A stretch of DNA of 64,000 nt, taken from Algoriphagus alkaliphilus. GTDB lineage: Bacteria > Bacteroidota > Bacteroidia > Cytophagales > Cyclobacteriaceae. Of the stretch, positions 1 to 9,157 are shown piece by piece. The stretch spans positions 47,432-111,431 of the forward strand of contig NZ_FMXE01000015.1 in assembly GCF_900103735.1 (NCBI RefSeq). Direction: 5' to 3'. The notes beneath the pieces are model-generated. The model did no database searches. It was given only the letters and a program-made list of their open reading frames with translations, and was not told the DNA's origin. The first letter of the stretch is position 1, and every line of letters starts with the position of its first letter. Both the position numbers and the translations under genes were made by a program.

Positions 1-2
1 AC

Positions 3-821
3 GGAAAAACCCCCTCGAACAAGTCTCCGATGGAAACGCAGATGATTCTCAACCATAAAGAAGCCATTGAGTTTTTGGTGGAATCGTCTGGTGAGGTAGG
101 CTTCAATCGCTATACCTTTCTCAATCTTCATGCTTTGCTGTCGAACAACCTGCTACCAAATCCGGCTGCATCAGGAAGGCTTAGGACTTTTGGCGTAGGA
201 ATCACCAATTCAGTATTTACTCCTCTAGGGATTCCACAACTCATTGAAGAATCCTTTGATCTAATCCTGGCAAAAGCAAGCCAAATCCAAAATCCATTTG
301 AGCAGGCTTTTTTTGTACTGGTTCAGTTGCCCTATCTCCAACCATTTGATGATGTTAATAAACGAGTATCCAGATTGGCTGCCAATATTCCGTTAAACAG
401 ACATAACCTTGCTCCACTTTCATTTATAGATGTGCCGGAAGAAAGCTATGTCAAAGGAATGCTTGGCATATATGAATTAAACCGTATCGAGTTATTCAAA
501 GATGTTTTTTTGTGGGCTTATGAGCGGTCAGCCTTAAGGTATGCGGCCATTCGCCAATCCCTTGGGGAGCCAGATCCTTTCCGAATGAAATACCGAGAAG
601 AAATACGAGCGATAGTCAGCCAAATCGTGAGGAATGCAATGGATAAAGAAGCTGCATCCCAAGCAATAAAATCTGAAGTCAAAAAATTACCAGAACCAGA
701 TCGATCAAGATTCACAGAGGTAGTAGAAACCGAACTTCTAGGATTACATGAAGGGAACTTTGTCCGGTATCGAATAAAACCCTCTGAGTTTTCTGCTTGG
801 AAAAAAACATGGGATTCTTAA
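3..821 (+). CDS. Fic-family protein, 5'-truncated by window edge, catalytic His replaced
   Basis: The reading frame is open from the left edge, so the true start lies outside the window; the first internal ATG is at 30. The visible 260-odd residues carry the Fic helix region, but the usual HPFxDGNxRxxR signature reads LQPFDDVNKRVSRLAAN: the catalytic His is Gln and the first Gly is Val, while the Asn-Lys-Arg anion-binding part is kept. Fic enzymes normally transfer AMP or other phosphate-containing groups to proteins; without the His that chemistry is doubtful. The tail after the motif is mostly helical and charged. The gene ends 130 bp before an IS21 element. Family assignment is firm, activity is not. 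Confidence 0.75.
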   Translation, partial: GKTPSNKSPMETQMILNHKEAIEFLVESSGEVGFNRYTFLNLHALLSNNLLPNPAASGRLRTFGVGITNSVFTPLGIPQLIEESFDLILAKASQIQNPFEQAFFVLVQLPYLQPFDDVNKRVSRLAANIPLNRHNLAPLSFIDVPEESYVKGMLGIYELNRIELFKDVFLWAYERSALRYAAIRQSLGEPDPFRMKYREEIRAIVSQIVRNAMDKEAASQAIKSEVKKLPEPDRSRFTEVVETELLGLHEGNFVRYRIKPSEFSAWKKTWDS

Positions 822-950
822 AATAGGATTGGAAGGCCGCTATAAACCAAATATTTATATAAAAACATCTTTACTTATTTAAACAAAAAAACAGAACGAC
901 TTTGATTCAAAACCGTAAAGTATTAAGATGAATTTCAAAGAATAAGACTA

Positions 951-1003
951 TGTTGCATATAGCGATCAAAATGACCCCCTATCAGCGCTGCAAAATGACC
1001 CCC
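951..1003. repeat. IS21 left terminal repeats (two TGACCCC boxes)
   Basis: Two copies of a TGACCCCC box begin 24 bp apart (972 and 996) next to the left tip. In IS21 elements such internal repeats are transposase-binding sites. Confidence 0.7.
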
Positions 1004-1056
1004 CAGAGTTAAGTGATTTTTTTGTTCAGGAATAGAGGACTTACATCAGCTTAAAG

Positions 1057-1800
1057 TTAGCGGTTTTCGGGTTCGATTTTTCGTTGTTTCCGAAGGGATT
1101 CTCCCTTTAGTTCGATCCGGTGAGCATCGTGGACTATTCTGTCCAAAATAGAGTCTGCAATCGTCTGGTCCCCGATGATTTCATACCATGTACTGACCGG
1201 CAACTGGGAGGTGATGATGGTTGACTTTTTGCCATGTCGGTCTTCGATTATTTCCATTAACAACATCCTGCTCTGGATATCCAAGGGCTGTATTCCGAAG
1301 TCATCCAGGATCAGCACATCGAGTTTTTCCAGTTTGAGCATCTCCTTGATGGAAGAACCATCAGCCTTGGCCATTTTCAGCTGGGTAAGCAATCGGGTCG
1401 TATTTGCATACAGGACTTTGTATCCTTTGCTGCAGGCTTGGTTGCCCAAGGCACAGGCAAGGTAACTTTTGCCTGTGCCTGTACTGCCTGTCATCAGAAT
1501 GTTTTCTCCTTTTTTGATATAGCCTCCGTCTGCAAGGCGCAGGAGCTGGTTTTTGTCCAGCTCCCTTCCGGGCCGAAAATCCAGCTCCTCGACGGTGGCC
1601 TTGTAGCGGAACCGTGCTCCGCGAAGACTGCTTTCCATTCTGCGGTTTTGCCGGTCGTCCCACTCGTTTTCAACGAGCAGGGCGATTAATTCATCCGGAG
1701 TCAAGGATGCCATAGAATCGGATTCTGTGGCGTGACTGAAGCTGCGTGACATGCCATACAGCTTCATCTTTTTCATCTTTTCAAGTGTTTGTTGGATCAT
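1057..1800 (-). CDS. istB: IS21 transposition helper ATPase IstB
   Basis: 247 residues, the normal IstB size. It has an AAA+ core with the Walker A loop GSTGTGKSYLA near residue 105 and Walker B VLILDDFG near residue 165. In IS21 elements IstB is the ATP-dependent DNA-binding partner that selects the target and stimulates the IstA transposase. It lies 17 bp downstream of istA on the same strand, consistent with co-transcription. No frameshift or missing motif is visible, so the element may be functional. Confidence 0.92.
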   Translation of the reverse strand: MIQQTLEKMKKMKLYGMSRSFSHATESDSMASLTPDELIALLVENEWDDRQNRRMESSLRGARFRYKATVEELDFRPGRELDKNQLLRLADGGYIKKGENILMTGSTGTGKSYLACALGNQACSKGYKVLYANTTRLLTQLKMAKADGSSIKEMLKLEKLDVLILDDFGIQPLDIQSRMLLMEIIEDRHGKKSTIITSQLPVSTWYEIIGDQTIADSILDRIVHDAHRIELKGESLRKQRKIEPENR

Positions 1801-1817
1801 TGGAATTGGTATTTGGT

Positions 1818-3374
1818 TTAACTGAAGTACTTGTTGCCACGGATGTTGTGGTGTTTGGGCATCTGGGAGGATTCATCCAGCTGCTCATCGGAAAAACTGA
1901 TTGCATCCAGATTTTTGGAAAGGATCTGCTCAATCATTGGATAGGTGTAAACCCCATATTCTGAAGCTCTTTTACAGGCTCCGGTGATCCGTTGCGTTCC
2001 CACTTTGCGGGCAAGATGAAGGATGCCGGAACAGGATTTATAGCCCTGCTCCCGGTGGGGAATGGACTCCATCAGACTGGCTAGGAATGTGCCTACTTCC
2101 TTGCCGATCTTGTTGCCCTCATCCACAAAAAACTCATAACTCCATCCAGAAACATACTTGTGGTTTCCGGCCAGATGATCCCGAAGGGTCGTGTACTTGT
2201 GTTTTCTTTTGTCGCGTTTATGCTTGGCTATAGGATGGTATTGGTAGAAGATCTCTACCCGGTCATCGTTGAACAGAACCTTGACTTTCTTTCCCATATA
2301 CTGATGGGGGACGCTGTAATAGTGTTTGTCCTCTCCCAGACGGATGTGTGTGTTTTTCATCACCGTGCATACTTTGACCTCCATCAGCTGATAAGGGAGT
2401 TCCGGCAATGCCAGCAGACTGTTGCGCTCCAGTGTTTCAAACTGTTCCCTGCGGCTTTCCTGGCCACGAAGGGCGTAGTCATTGTAGTTGTTTACCAAGG
2501 GCACAAGTGCTTCGTTGAGGCTTTCCAGGAAAAAAAACACCTTCCCTTGCAGCTCGACATAAATCCGCTGATAAACCAGTCTGACCGCACCTTCGACCAG
2601 CGACTTTTCTCTGGGCTGCCGCGGTCTTGCAGGAAGGATAGTGGTATTGTAATGCTCAGCAAAGATCTCAAAGGTCTCGTTCAGGACAGGAGAATACTTG
2701 CTCCCTTTGGTGACCGCAGACTTGAGATTGTCCGGGACAATAACCCGGGGCACGCCGCCAAAGAATTCCAGCATCCGCCTGCAGCTTCCGATAAAGTCGG
2801 GTTTCTTTTGGGTAAAAGTGGCTTCTACATAGGTGTATTGACTGCAGCCAAGTGTGGCTACAAACACTTCTACAGGCACATACTCTCCGGTATCCGGATC
2901 GGTCACATGGAGTTTTTTGCCCGCATAGTCGATGAATACTTTTTCTCCTGCCGGATGCTCAAAATGCATCGTCAGGCGCTGTCTGCCCACGTATTCACGG
3001 ATATATTTGCGGAACTGGCTGGACTGAAAACCGTCAGGATGCTTCAGCCGGTACTCTTCCCAGAGACGCTGGCGGGTCATTCCTTTTTTGCGGAGTTGCT
3101 TGACGATTCCCGGTAACAACGGAAGCAGAACTTCCAGCCTGCCACTTTTAAGCAAGGGAGAAGGAGGGCCGAGGATCAGCTCGGCAAGGCCCTCATCGGA
3201 GAGCTGGTTTGCCTCTTCGAAGAGCATGCCTGTCTGCTGAAACCTTTTCAGGTAGGACTTGATGGTGTTTCGGGAGACTCCTGTCAGTTTACTGAGCTGC
3301 TTGGAGCCATGGCCTTCAAAATGACCTCGTAAAATTTGTCGGATCTTGTTCATGGTAAGGGGGCGATTGGCCAT
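1818..3374 (-). CDS. istA: IS21 transposase IstA
   Basis: About 518 residues from the preferred start MANRPLTMNK at 3374; an upstream in-frame ATG (3434) would add 20 residues that overlap the terminal repeats and look non-coding. An N-terminal helix-turn-helix (SKQLSKLTGVSRNTIKSYL) is followed by a DDE integrase core with acidic residues in VFIDYAGKKL, VIVPDNLKSAV and EKSLVEGAVRL. A basic C-terminal segment follows (KHKRDKRKHKY). It carries out cut-and-paste or circle-mediated movement of the element together with IstB. It reads as intact. Confidence 0.92.
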   Translation of the reverse strand: MANRPLTMNKIRQILRGHFEGHGSKQLSKLTGVSRNTIKSYLKRFQQTGMLFEEANQLSDEGLAELILGPPSPLLKSGRLEVLLPLLPGIVKQLRKKGMTRQRLWEEYRLKHPDGFQSSQFRKYIREYVGRQRLTMHFEHPAGEKVFIDYAGKKLHVTDPDTGEYVPVEVFVATLGCSQYTYVEATFTQKKPDFIGSCRRMLEFFGGVPRVIVPDNLKSAVTKGSKYSPVLNETFEIFAEHYNTTILPARPRQPREKSLVEGAVRLVYQRIYVELQGKVFFFLESLNEALVPLVNNYNDYALRGQESRREQFETLERNSLLALPELPYQLMEVKVCTVMKNTHIRLGEDKHYYSVPHQYMGKKVKVLFNDDRVEIFYQYHPIAKHKRDKRKHKYTTLRDHLAGNHKYVSGWSYEFFVDEGNKIGKEVGTFLASLMESIPHREQGYKSCSGILHLARKVGTQRITGACKRASEYGVYTYPMIEQILSKNLDAISFSDEQLDESSQMPKHHNIRGNKYFS

Positions 3375-3450
3375 GGAGAATGTGAAGTTGTACACACATC
3401 CAACAGGCCTAAAAAGTCTCCTATTCCATTCCAAAAAAATAACTTCCCAA

Positions 3451-3551
3451 GGGGGTCAATTTACATCACCAACCGGGGGTCAGTTTGCATCACCAGCCGG
3501 GGGTCAGTTTAAATCGTCAGCAAGGGGTCAACTTCATCGTTTTTTGCAGTA
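3451..3551. repeat. IS21 right terminal repeats (four phased boxes)
   Basis: Four GGGGTCA boxes begin at 3451, 3475, 3499 and 3524, an almost exact 24-bp period, and are the reverse complement of the left-end boxes. The right end therefore carries twice as many boxes as the left. Confidence 0.75.
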
Positions 3552-3794
3552 AAACGCCTTCAAAAGACCAAATTTGACTTTGTGGAACAAGGTGTCTGCA
3601 CTGGGGCTTTCGGTATCACTGCACTTGTTGCAGGTTCTGGAAAAGTCTTTGCGGATTTGACTGCCCTTGTGGCCGCACTTCCTGCATGTAAATCCCTTAT
3701 CCCACTTCAGTTCACTCAGGTATTTTTTACAATCTTCTTCGGTTTTGAAGCGTTGAGTAAACTCTATGAGGCTCTGTCCTTTATAAATGTCCAT
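3552..3794 (-). pseudogene. IS1595-type transposase, N-terminal fragment cut by IS21
   Basis: About 80 residues remain. The start is normal (MDIYKGQSLIEFTQRF) and the N-terminal zinc ribbon of the IS1595/ISXO2 group is visible (CRKCGHKG ... CNKC). The frame then runs into the IS21 right end after LLKAFYC and stops in IS sequence. The rest of the transposase is not present on the other side of the IS21 element (821-950), so either a deletion followed the insertion or the fragment was already truncated. It cannot encode an active transposase. Confidence 0.7.
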
Positions 3795-4097
3795 TTTCTG
3801 TGTCTGATGATAGATAAAGATATGAAATTAAATGGTTACCTCAGTTAATATAACTAAAACTATTTTTTTCATAAAAGACTATTATTAAACTTATCTACCC
3901 ACAAAATAAAACATTTAATCTCTCAATTTTTTTAACAAAATGAATATAATTTATTGCTCGGTTAATCCGAAAGCCCTAATGTTATATAAAAACGAATTTA
4001 CATATAGACCAGTAGTAGAGTTAAAAAAGTAATGTGTTTCTACTTTTGATCCATTTATAATTTATAAACCTAAATCATTCCTTATTCTGAAAAAATC
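3795..4097. other. AT-rich intergenic gap
   Basis: About 300 bp, strongly A+T rich, between the IS1595 remnant and the candidate immunity gene. I see no gene, RNA or clear repeat. It may contain the outer inverted repeat of the IS1595 remnant, but I could not identify it. Confidence 0.5.
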
Positions 4098-4439
4098 TTA
4101 CTTAAATATGAATTTTTCTGTAATAATTCCGTCCCATTCTTCCCCAAAAGTAACCAGTTCTATAAAATTCACTTTCCCGCCAGAAATATCAAGCTCATAA
4201 CATAAGCCATTATTTAAGCCATCTAATACAATGGTCTCATTTGTACTTAATGAGGTATTTTTAATATCCGAATCTAACTCTTTTACAACACTTTGATTGT
4301 AAACAAAATTAATATACATTCCAACTCCAGTTAATTCTCTGCTTTTAACCTTAAGGAATGGTATATGGAAAGTTAAGCTTGGGTATTGCTTTGAAAGCCT
4401 ATTCAGAATTTCCTTCTCAAGTCTATTTAATTCTTCCAT
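4098..4439 (-). CDS. Candidate immunity protein for the RHS toxin tip
   Basis: 113 residues, no signal peptide, no family that I recognise. It starts only 1 bp after the stop codon of the RHS toxin gene and shares its strand. In polymorphic toxin systems the gene directly downstream of the toxin tip usually encodes a small cytosolic protein that binds and neutralises it; that role is inferred here from position and size alone. The protein is mixed acidic with several predicted strands. Local composition is more A+T rich than the RHS core, like the toxin tip itself, which suggests the two travel together. Confidence 0.55.
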   Translation of the reverse strand: MEELNRLEKEILNRLSKQYPSLTFHIPFLKVKSRELTGVGMYINFVYNQSVVKELDSDIKNTSLSTNETIVLDGLNNGLCYELDISGGKVNFIELVTFGEEWDGIITEKFIFK

Positions 4440-4440
4440 A

Positions 4441-7400
4441 CTAAAGTCCTTTTCTACTAAATGACGAAATAATTACTTTTCCATTTTCAGCTCTTCCCCC
4501 AATTAATCTTACATTCATACCTCCTACATCAATTATATTCCCCAAATTACCTGACGGTAAAACTCCATTTGCGTTTGGAGTTAATTTTCCTGTTTTTAAG
4601 GCAAGATCAGCCGCTTTTTGAACTGCGTTGTAAGCCTTAGCTTCTGAACCAAACTTTTTCACCAAACTTTCTAGGGCATGCTCTGATTTTCCAAAAATAT
4701 GATGTAAACGATTCGCTGATATTGCATTTTTACCAAAATTGAAAAAACTTCTAAAATTCCTAATTGCACTAAAGAAATTCTTAATATTCCCCCAGCCACC
4801 AATCCCGCCTGGAAGAAAAGGGACAGTTCCTCCAATTGGCTGCTGCTGAATTATTCCAAGATCACTTAATGAAGATGTACTTGCTCCCCAATACCCATTA
4901 ATCTTGATTCCCTCTTGTCGATTATCATTAATTCGCTCTCCGGTAACAACAACTTCAGGAAGGGAGGAGCAATTCTGGCACAATCCTGGATCACTTTCTT
5001 CACCATTAACAACACTTTTGACTAAGGGATCCTCAGGTTCCCTTTCCCCTGTTATAACTGGTGTCCCCATCACAGAATATGCCTCCATCCCGTCTGGATC
5101 GATAAAACGCATCGGGTTATTCAGGGCGTAGTTATACGGACTATGTCTTCTAGCCTTCTCCGCCAACGGGTCAACAACAAACCATCTCCCAATCGCAGGA
5201 ATATAGAATCTTGCTCCGTAATCGTACATGATCACGCCCAATCCGCTGGTCAGCTCTTTGCCGTTGTATAAATACGGATTTGTTTTGATTCCTCCATATT
5301 GATAACCTAGTCCCGAGAGGTCCACTCCCCAGGGATCATAATGCGTCTCTTGCACGATCAGCGGACCTGTACTCATGATCCTGAACTGGTCAAACCAGAC
5401 GTTTTCAGCCGTTTCATTGACTAAGTAGGTTTCGATATAGCCATCTTTTTTGATCGCCAGTTTTTGAATCAGTTCCTCATGCTTGTTTCGGGCTTTTTTG
5501 GATAGTATGACCTTTCCTTGTTCATACAGATTACTGTCTGCATCATAAAGCGAATAGCCCATATAAGCCTCGGGGGCAGGTTTTTGCTGGATTTCTGATA
5601 TTACCAAGGCAATCACATTGGCAATGGCGATTTCGTTGGGAGAAGCAGCCAGATTCTGACCATACTCACCAAGGGTACTGATTATTTTTTGGTCCAATCC
5701 TGTACGAACGAAACTGGCCGGGCTTAGCTTGACTTTTTTAGGATCGACATACTTTCCAAAAACCCCGATCTCCACACTGTCTCCCTGTTGGACCTCTTGG
5801 CTACGAGAGGGACCAAGTACCCTTCCACGATCGGCATTCAGCCAGGCAGTGGCATAGCCGCCCGGAGTCTTGTTGTGCTCGGAGGCTCCCTGTCTGGATT
5901 CGCGGATATTGTCAAATAGCTCCTCTTCCTCTTCCGCCTTTTCCGGCTCCATGGTCGCTATTCTCAGCGCGGACTGTGGCGCACGAACTACCTGACGGAC
6001 ATTGCCCAGATGGTCTTTGATGAAAAACTCGTATTGAAACGCTGAATTCTCAAAGGTCGCCCGGCCTTCCTCATGCATGATATAGGACAGGGTATTGGCT
6101 CCCGAATTGATTTTTTCAAACACGAATTCACCCAAATAATCCAAGGTGGTAGTAGTAGCCCCTTCTACATTCACCTGTCTCACCTTCACTCCCTCTGCAT
6201 TATACCAATACGTGAGGCTTCTTCCTGTACCTGAGAATATGATGGACTTGGGAAGATTGAGGTGATTGTAAGTAATCACCACGCTGTATTGATCATTATT
6301 CCCCAATAGGTTCCCGTTAGCATCGTAATTGTAGGTGCTGGTGCCTAAGTTTTTGTAGTCTTTGGCCAGGTAGGTTGGATTAGTTTGGTAATCATAGACA
6401 TAGGTTAGCTTATTGCTATGCGTCCCATAGCTGTAGGCAAGATTATCCACCAAAGCCCAAATACTAGCCGTTTGCTGATTTACACGTTGAAGTGTGGTAA
6501 TATTTCCATTTGGATCGTAGTTGACATAGCCGATATTGAATCGTCCATTCTGCCAACTGTAATCTGGTACGGTGTAGAGTGCATCCTTGATCCGGTTGTT
6601 AGCATCATAGAAATAGTTATAAACACGCTTGGTATCGTCTTGGCCTCGCCACTCTGCTTTTGAAATATTTCCGTTGTATTGGGGAGTGGTGCCTCCCGAT
6701 TCATAAAACAATTCCTGAGCAAACACTTTGACTGTGGCATTGCTTACCTGAGGATTGTTGATTCGTTTCAGCCAGCCTCTGATATTGTAGGTATAATTCA
6801 TCGCTGCATTGGCAGCCACCGGGAAGGTTTTATTTGTCAGTTGTCCGAGTTGGTCATACTGGAAGTTAACCAAGGTGACCGCAGGGTCTGAATTGATTTT
6901 ATGGGTAATGGAGGTCAATAGGCCCGCATTGTTATAGGTATAGTTCTTGGTTATGGTCTGGCTTCCCGGGGTAGTAAGTTGGGAAATAGTTTCGATTGGC
7001 TTGTTTTCAAAATCAAATCGGGAAGAGGCCCGGATCGTTCCGCCTAGATGATGATCCTCAAAGGTTTGGATCAAGCGGCCCAAATCATCGTAATAAATGG
7101 CTGTTTCATACAGGGTATTGTTGTCCAGATTCCGAACCAATTTTCCTGTCAGCAATCCGTGAGTTTTGGTCGTCTGATCGTGATAGGAAGAATTGGGCTT
7201 GGAATACGTCAGCGTCCCCTTTCTGAAGCTGTAATGGTCAAAATAGTTAACTATTAGTACTTCTCCCTCTCCCCCGTCTAGGGCTCTAGGGAATCCTCCG
7301 GCGTTGGTGGTACCCGTTTTTCCTGAAGTTGCATTGATCACCGCATTGTTATTCCCCAAGGTATTGACAGTCGACTGGAGGGCAGCTCTAGTGGAAGAAT

Positions 7401-8688
7401 TGGTCACCAATCCGGTCATTACTTCCCTTCCCAAAGCATCATACTTGGTGTAAAGCCACTTGCCCAGACCTGCCAGATTAGCATCCCGATAAGCCACCAG
7501 ACGATCCTGAAGATCATAGACCAGTTCTTCGGTGCCTTTGTCCGGTAGTTTCTTAGTGATTTGCCGGCCTCGTTCATCGTAGGTATAGAGGTAATACAAC
7601 CCGTCCCGGATGGTAGTAGCAGTTGAACTTTGGCTATTGGTAATGATTTCAAAAACTGCCTTGGGAGGCATTACTACCCGCAAGCGGCCAAAAGTATCAT
7701 ACACATAATACGTGCAAAGCCAGCCTGTATGGGAAATTCCAGGGCTTGTTGATTCCTGGACTTTTTTCAAAATCAATCTTCCCAATTTATCTTTGTATTC
7801 AATTACCCGTCGAAGATCTTCATCCAAGACCTCTGTTTTGGTCAGGGTTCCTGTGGCAAAATTTGCGGAGGTAATGGGTAACCCGGATCCATCCAAGGTC
7901 CAGATCCGTACCTCTTCGGTTGCCGTATTGGTCAACTCGTTGATTTGAATATCCTTACCCGTCCAGGCGGTTCCGGGGACCCCTTGTTTGATCACCCGAT
8001 TTAAGGGAGAGGATTCAAACGTTTTGTCTGCATATCCTTTCGAGTCAGTGTATGCGGTAGTGTAGTAGGTGGAGTTAAGGGAAGCTGCATTGGTTCGGAA
8101 TTTTCCTTTGGTCCCCGAATCGTTATTTGGGAAAGGCAAATAGTCCCTATACTGCCTACCAAAGGCATCGAAGGCGAGGGTTCCGATCACATCCGATCCA
8201 TCCGATGAAGCTGAGAGTTGGACAGTTTGAACAGTCCTTCCCAATCCGTCGTGGTAGTTGGTCGATTTATAAGATACCTTTTGAGCAGAGCTACGAAGCG
8301 AATAGGCGTTTGTGAGCGTATCCCGTGAACTGAATTCCCTGACCCAGTTGAGATTTTCCGGATAAAAATATACCCAAACAGGCACCTTGGTCGTGAGGCA
8401 ACCGGTGGACGTGTGATAATACGCCAAATAAAACAGCCGGGAAGTTGTAATAATCGGAGTACTGAAAATCTGGCTGCTGGACATCAAGGACACGCCGTCA
8501 GTATCATACCATCGATAAGTAAACCCGGAAGGGGCGACACTTGCGGTCAAGTTTACCGAATTACTGGAAGTAAGGGTCTCCGATGCCGCAGAGGGAATCA
8601 CTGTCGTGCAGGCAGAAGAGGACACTACCTGAGCATAGCTCGTAGCAGTAAGACCTACAACAAAAATTAGGGTAAAAAATGATTTCAT
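4441..8688 (-). CDS. RHS-repeat protein (DUF6443 type) with C-terminal toxin-like domain
   Basis: 1415 residues. Residues 1-20 form a Sec signal peptide ending SYAQ. An Ig-like/DUF6443 N-terminal region precedes many YD/RHS repeats (for example YDEAGRL-like units such as YDDLGRLIQTF, YDQLGQL). The RHS-associated core is near residues 1140-1201 (YLYNGKEL, YDYGARFY, GRWFVVDPLAE, NNPMRFIDPDGM). About 214 variable residues follow, ending in a compact domain from about 1325 that starts LHHIFGKSEHALESLV. In RHS proteins the repeats form a shell around a releasable C-terminal toxin. The HHIFGK-type tip resembles nuclease/BECR-like toxin domains of polymorphic toxins, but I cannot name the family with certainty. 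The gene overlaps the upstream gene by 4 nt (ATGA). Confidence 0.85.
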   Translation of the reverse strand: MKSFFTLIFVVGLTATSYAQVVSSSACTTVIPSAASETLTSSNSVNLTASVAPSGFTYRWYDTDGVSLMSSSQIFSTPIITTSRLFYLAYYHTSTGCLTTKVPVWVYFYPENLNWVREFSSRDTLTNAYSLRSSAQKVSYKSTNYHDGLGRTVQTVQLSASSDGSDVIGTLAFDAFGRQYRDYLPFPNNDSGTKGKFRTNAASLNSTYYTTAYTDSKGYADKTFESSPLNRVIKQGVPGTAWTGKDIQINELTNTATEEVRIWTLDGSGLPITSANFATGTLTKTEVLDEDLRRVIEYKDKLGRLILKKVQESTSPGISHTGWLCTYYVYDTFGRLRVVMPPKAVFEIITNSQSSTATTIRDGLYYLYTYDERGRQITKKLPDKGTEELVYDLQDRLVAYRDANLAGLGKWLYTKYDALGREVMTGLVTNSSTRAALQSTVNTLGNNNAVINATSGKTGTTNAGGFPRALDGGEGEVLIVNYFDHYSFRKGTLTYSKPNSSYHDQTTKTHGLLTGKLVRNLDNNTLYETAIYYDDLGRLIQTFEDHHLGGTIRASSRFDFENKPIETISQLTTPGSQTITKNYTYNNAGLLTSITHKINSDPAVTLVNFQYDQLGQLTNKTFPVAANAAMNYTYNIRGWLKRINNPQVSNATVKVFAQELFYESGGTTPQYNGNISKAEWRGQDDTKRVYNYFYDANNRIKDALYTVPDYSWQNGRFNIGYVNYDPNGNITTLQRVNQQTASIWALVDNLAYSYGTHSNKLTYVYDYQTNPTYLAKDYKNLGTSTYNYDANGNLLGNNDQYSVVITYNHLNLPKSIIFSGTGRSLTYWYNAEGVKVRQVNVEGATTTTLDYLGEFVFEKINSGANTLSYIMHEEGRATFENSAFQYEFFIKDHLGNVRQVVRAPQSALRIATMEPEKAEEEEELFDNIRESRQGASEHNKTPGGYATAWLNADRGRVLGPSRSQEVQQGDSVEIGVFGKYVDPKKVKLSPASFVRTGLDQKIISTLGEYGQNLAASPNEIAIANVIALVISEIQQKPAPEAYMGYSLYDADSNLYEQGKVILSKKARNKHEELIQKLAIKKDGYIETYLVNETAENVWFDQFRIMSTGPLIVQETHYDPWGVDLSGLGYQYGGIKTNPYLYNGKELTSGLGVIMYDYGARFYIPAIGRWFVVDPLAEKARRHSPYNYALNNPMRFIDPDGMEAYSVMGTPVITGEREPEDPLVKSVVNGEESDPGLCQNCSSLPEVVVTGERINDNRQEGIKINGYWGASTSSLSDLGIIQQQPIGGTVPFLPGGIGGWGNIKNFFSAIRNFRSFFNFGKNAISANRLHHIFGKSEHALESLVKKFGSEAKAYNAVQKAADLALKTGKLTPNANGVLPSGNLGNIIDVGGMNVRLIGGRAENGKVIISSFSRKGL

Positions 8689-9146
8689 GAGCCTAGACGT
8701 TTAACAAACAATACATTAAATTCTTCTTTTTCCTTCCTCAAAGGCTTCCACAATTGCCCCTTTTCCCGGTAGGTGATCTCATAGGTATTGGATTCCTCTT
8801 TAAAAACCAGAACTAATACCATCACAGATTCATCAAAGGACCAAGTCCCTTCTTCTTCCTGAAGAGTGCCATTTTCCACCCATGCCTTTAGATAGGTTTT
8901 ATCTTCCCTGAGGTGGCAAATCCAGGATTCGTTCTTCTTCCAGAATTTCTTTTCTTCTATTTGCCCTTCTTCATCAGATTTGAATTTTTTCGCAGAAGGT
9001 CCTTCAACTTTTTGATTGGGAAGATCAAGTTTCCAAATGCCCAACATTTTTTGCTCTCCTTTGGAAAGTGTATCCACTTGAGTAGGTTCTTGGGCAAAAC
9101 CAGTAAGGGAAAAGCTGATCAGTATAAGTAGGACTAAATATCTCAT
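8685..9146 (-). CDS. Small secreted lipocalin-like protein in RHS operon
   Basis: 153 residues with a Sec signal peptide (MRYLVLLILISFSLTGFAQ). The mature part has the pattern of short lipocalin-like/DUF domains in Bacteroidota: LGIWKLDLPNQ near the start, then alternating charged strands (GTWSFDESVMVLVLVFK, TYEITYREKG). The exact family is uncertain. Its stop overlaps the RHS toxin gene start by 4 nt and it follows the upstream RHS-like gene by 11 bp, so it is very probably co-translated with them. A role in folding, export or anchoring of the RHS proteins is inference only. Confidence 0.65.
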   Translation of the reverse strand: MRYLVLLILISFSLTGFAQEPTQVDTLSKGEQKMLGIWKLDLPNQKVEGPSAKKFKSDEEGQIEEKKFWKKNESWICHLREDKTYLKAWVENGTLQEEEGTWSFDESVMVLVLVFKEESNTYEITYREKGQLWKPLRKEKEEFNVLFVKRLGS

Positions 9147-9157
9147 GGCAGATCGTA

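Larger units (their letters stand above)
951..3551 (-). mobile_element. IS21-family insertion sequence (istA-istB)
   Basis: The element has two genes in IS21 order (istA then istB, leftward). Both ends carry related inverted termini: TGTTGCATATAGCGATC at the left (951) matches TACTGCAAAAAACGATG read inward from the right (3551), each running into TGACCCC. The TGACCCC box recurs with a 24-bp period, at 972 and 996 on the left and at about 3451, 3475, 3499 and 3523 on the right. Exact tips could be a few bases inside these limits (TGCA at 954 and 3548). I could not find a convincing target duplication. The right end sits inside a truncated IS1595-type transposase gene. Confidence 0.85.

Noticed and set aside
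2160..3116. Long plus-strand frame opposite istA
   Set aside because: It is antisense to a clear transposase with intact motifs and has no family pattern.
940..3560. Target-site duplication of the IS21 element
   Set aside because: Flanks at both candidate boundaries (951/954 and 3548/3551) do not share a direct repeat of 4-8 bp.
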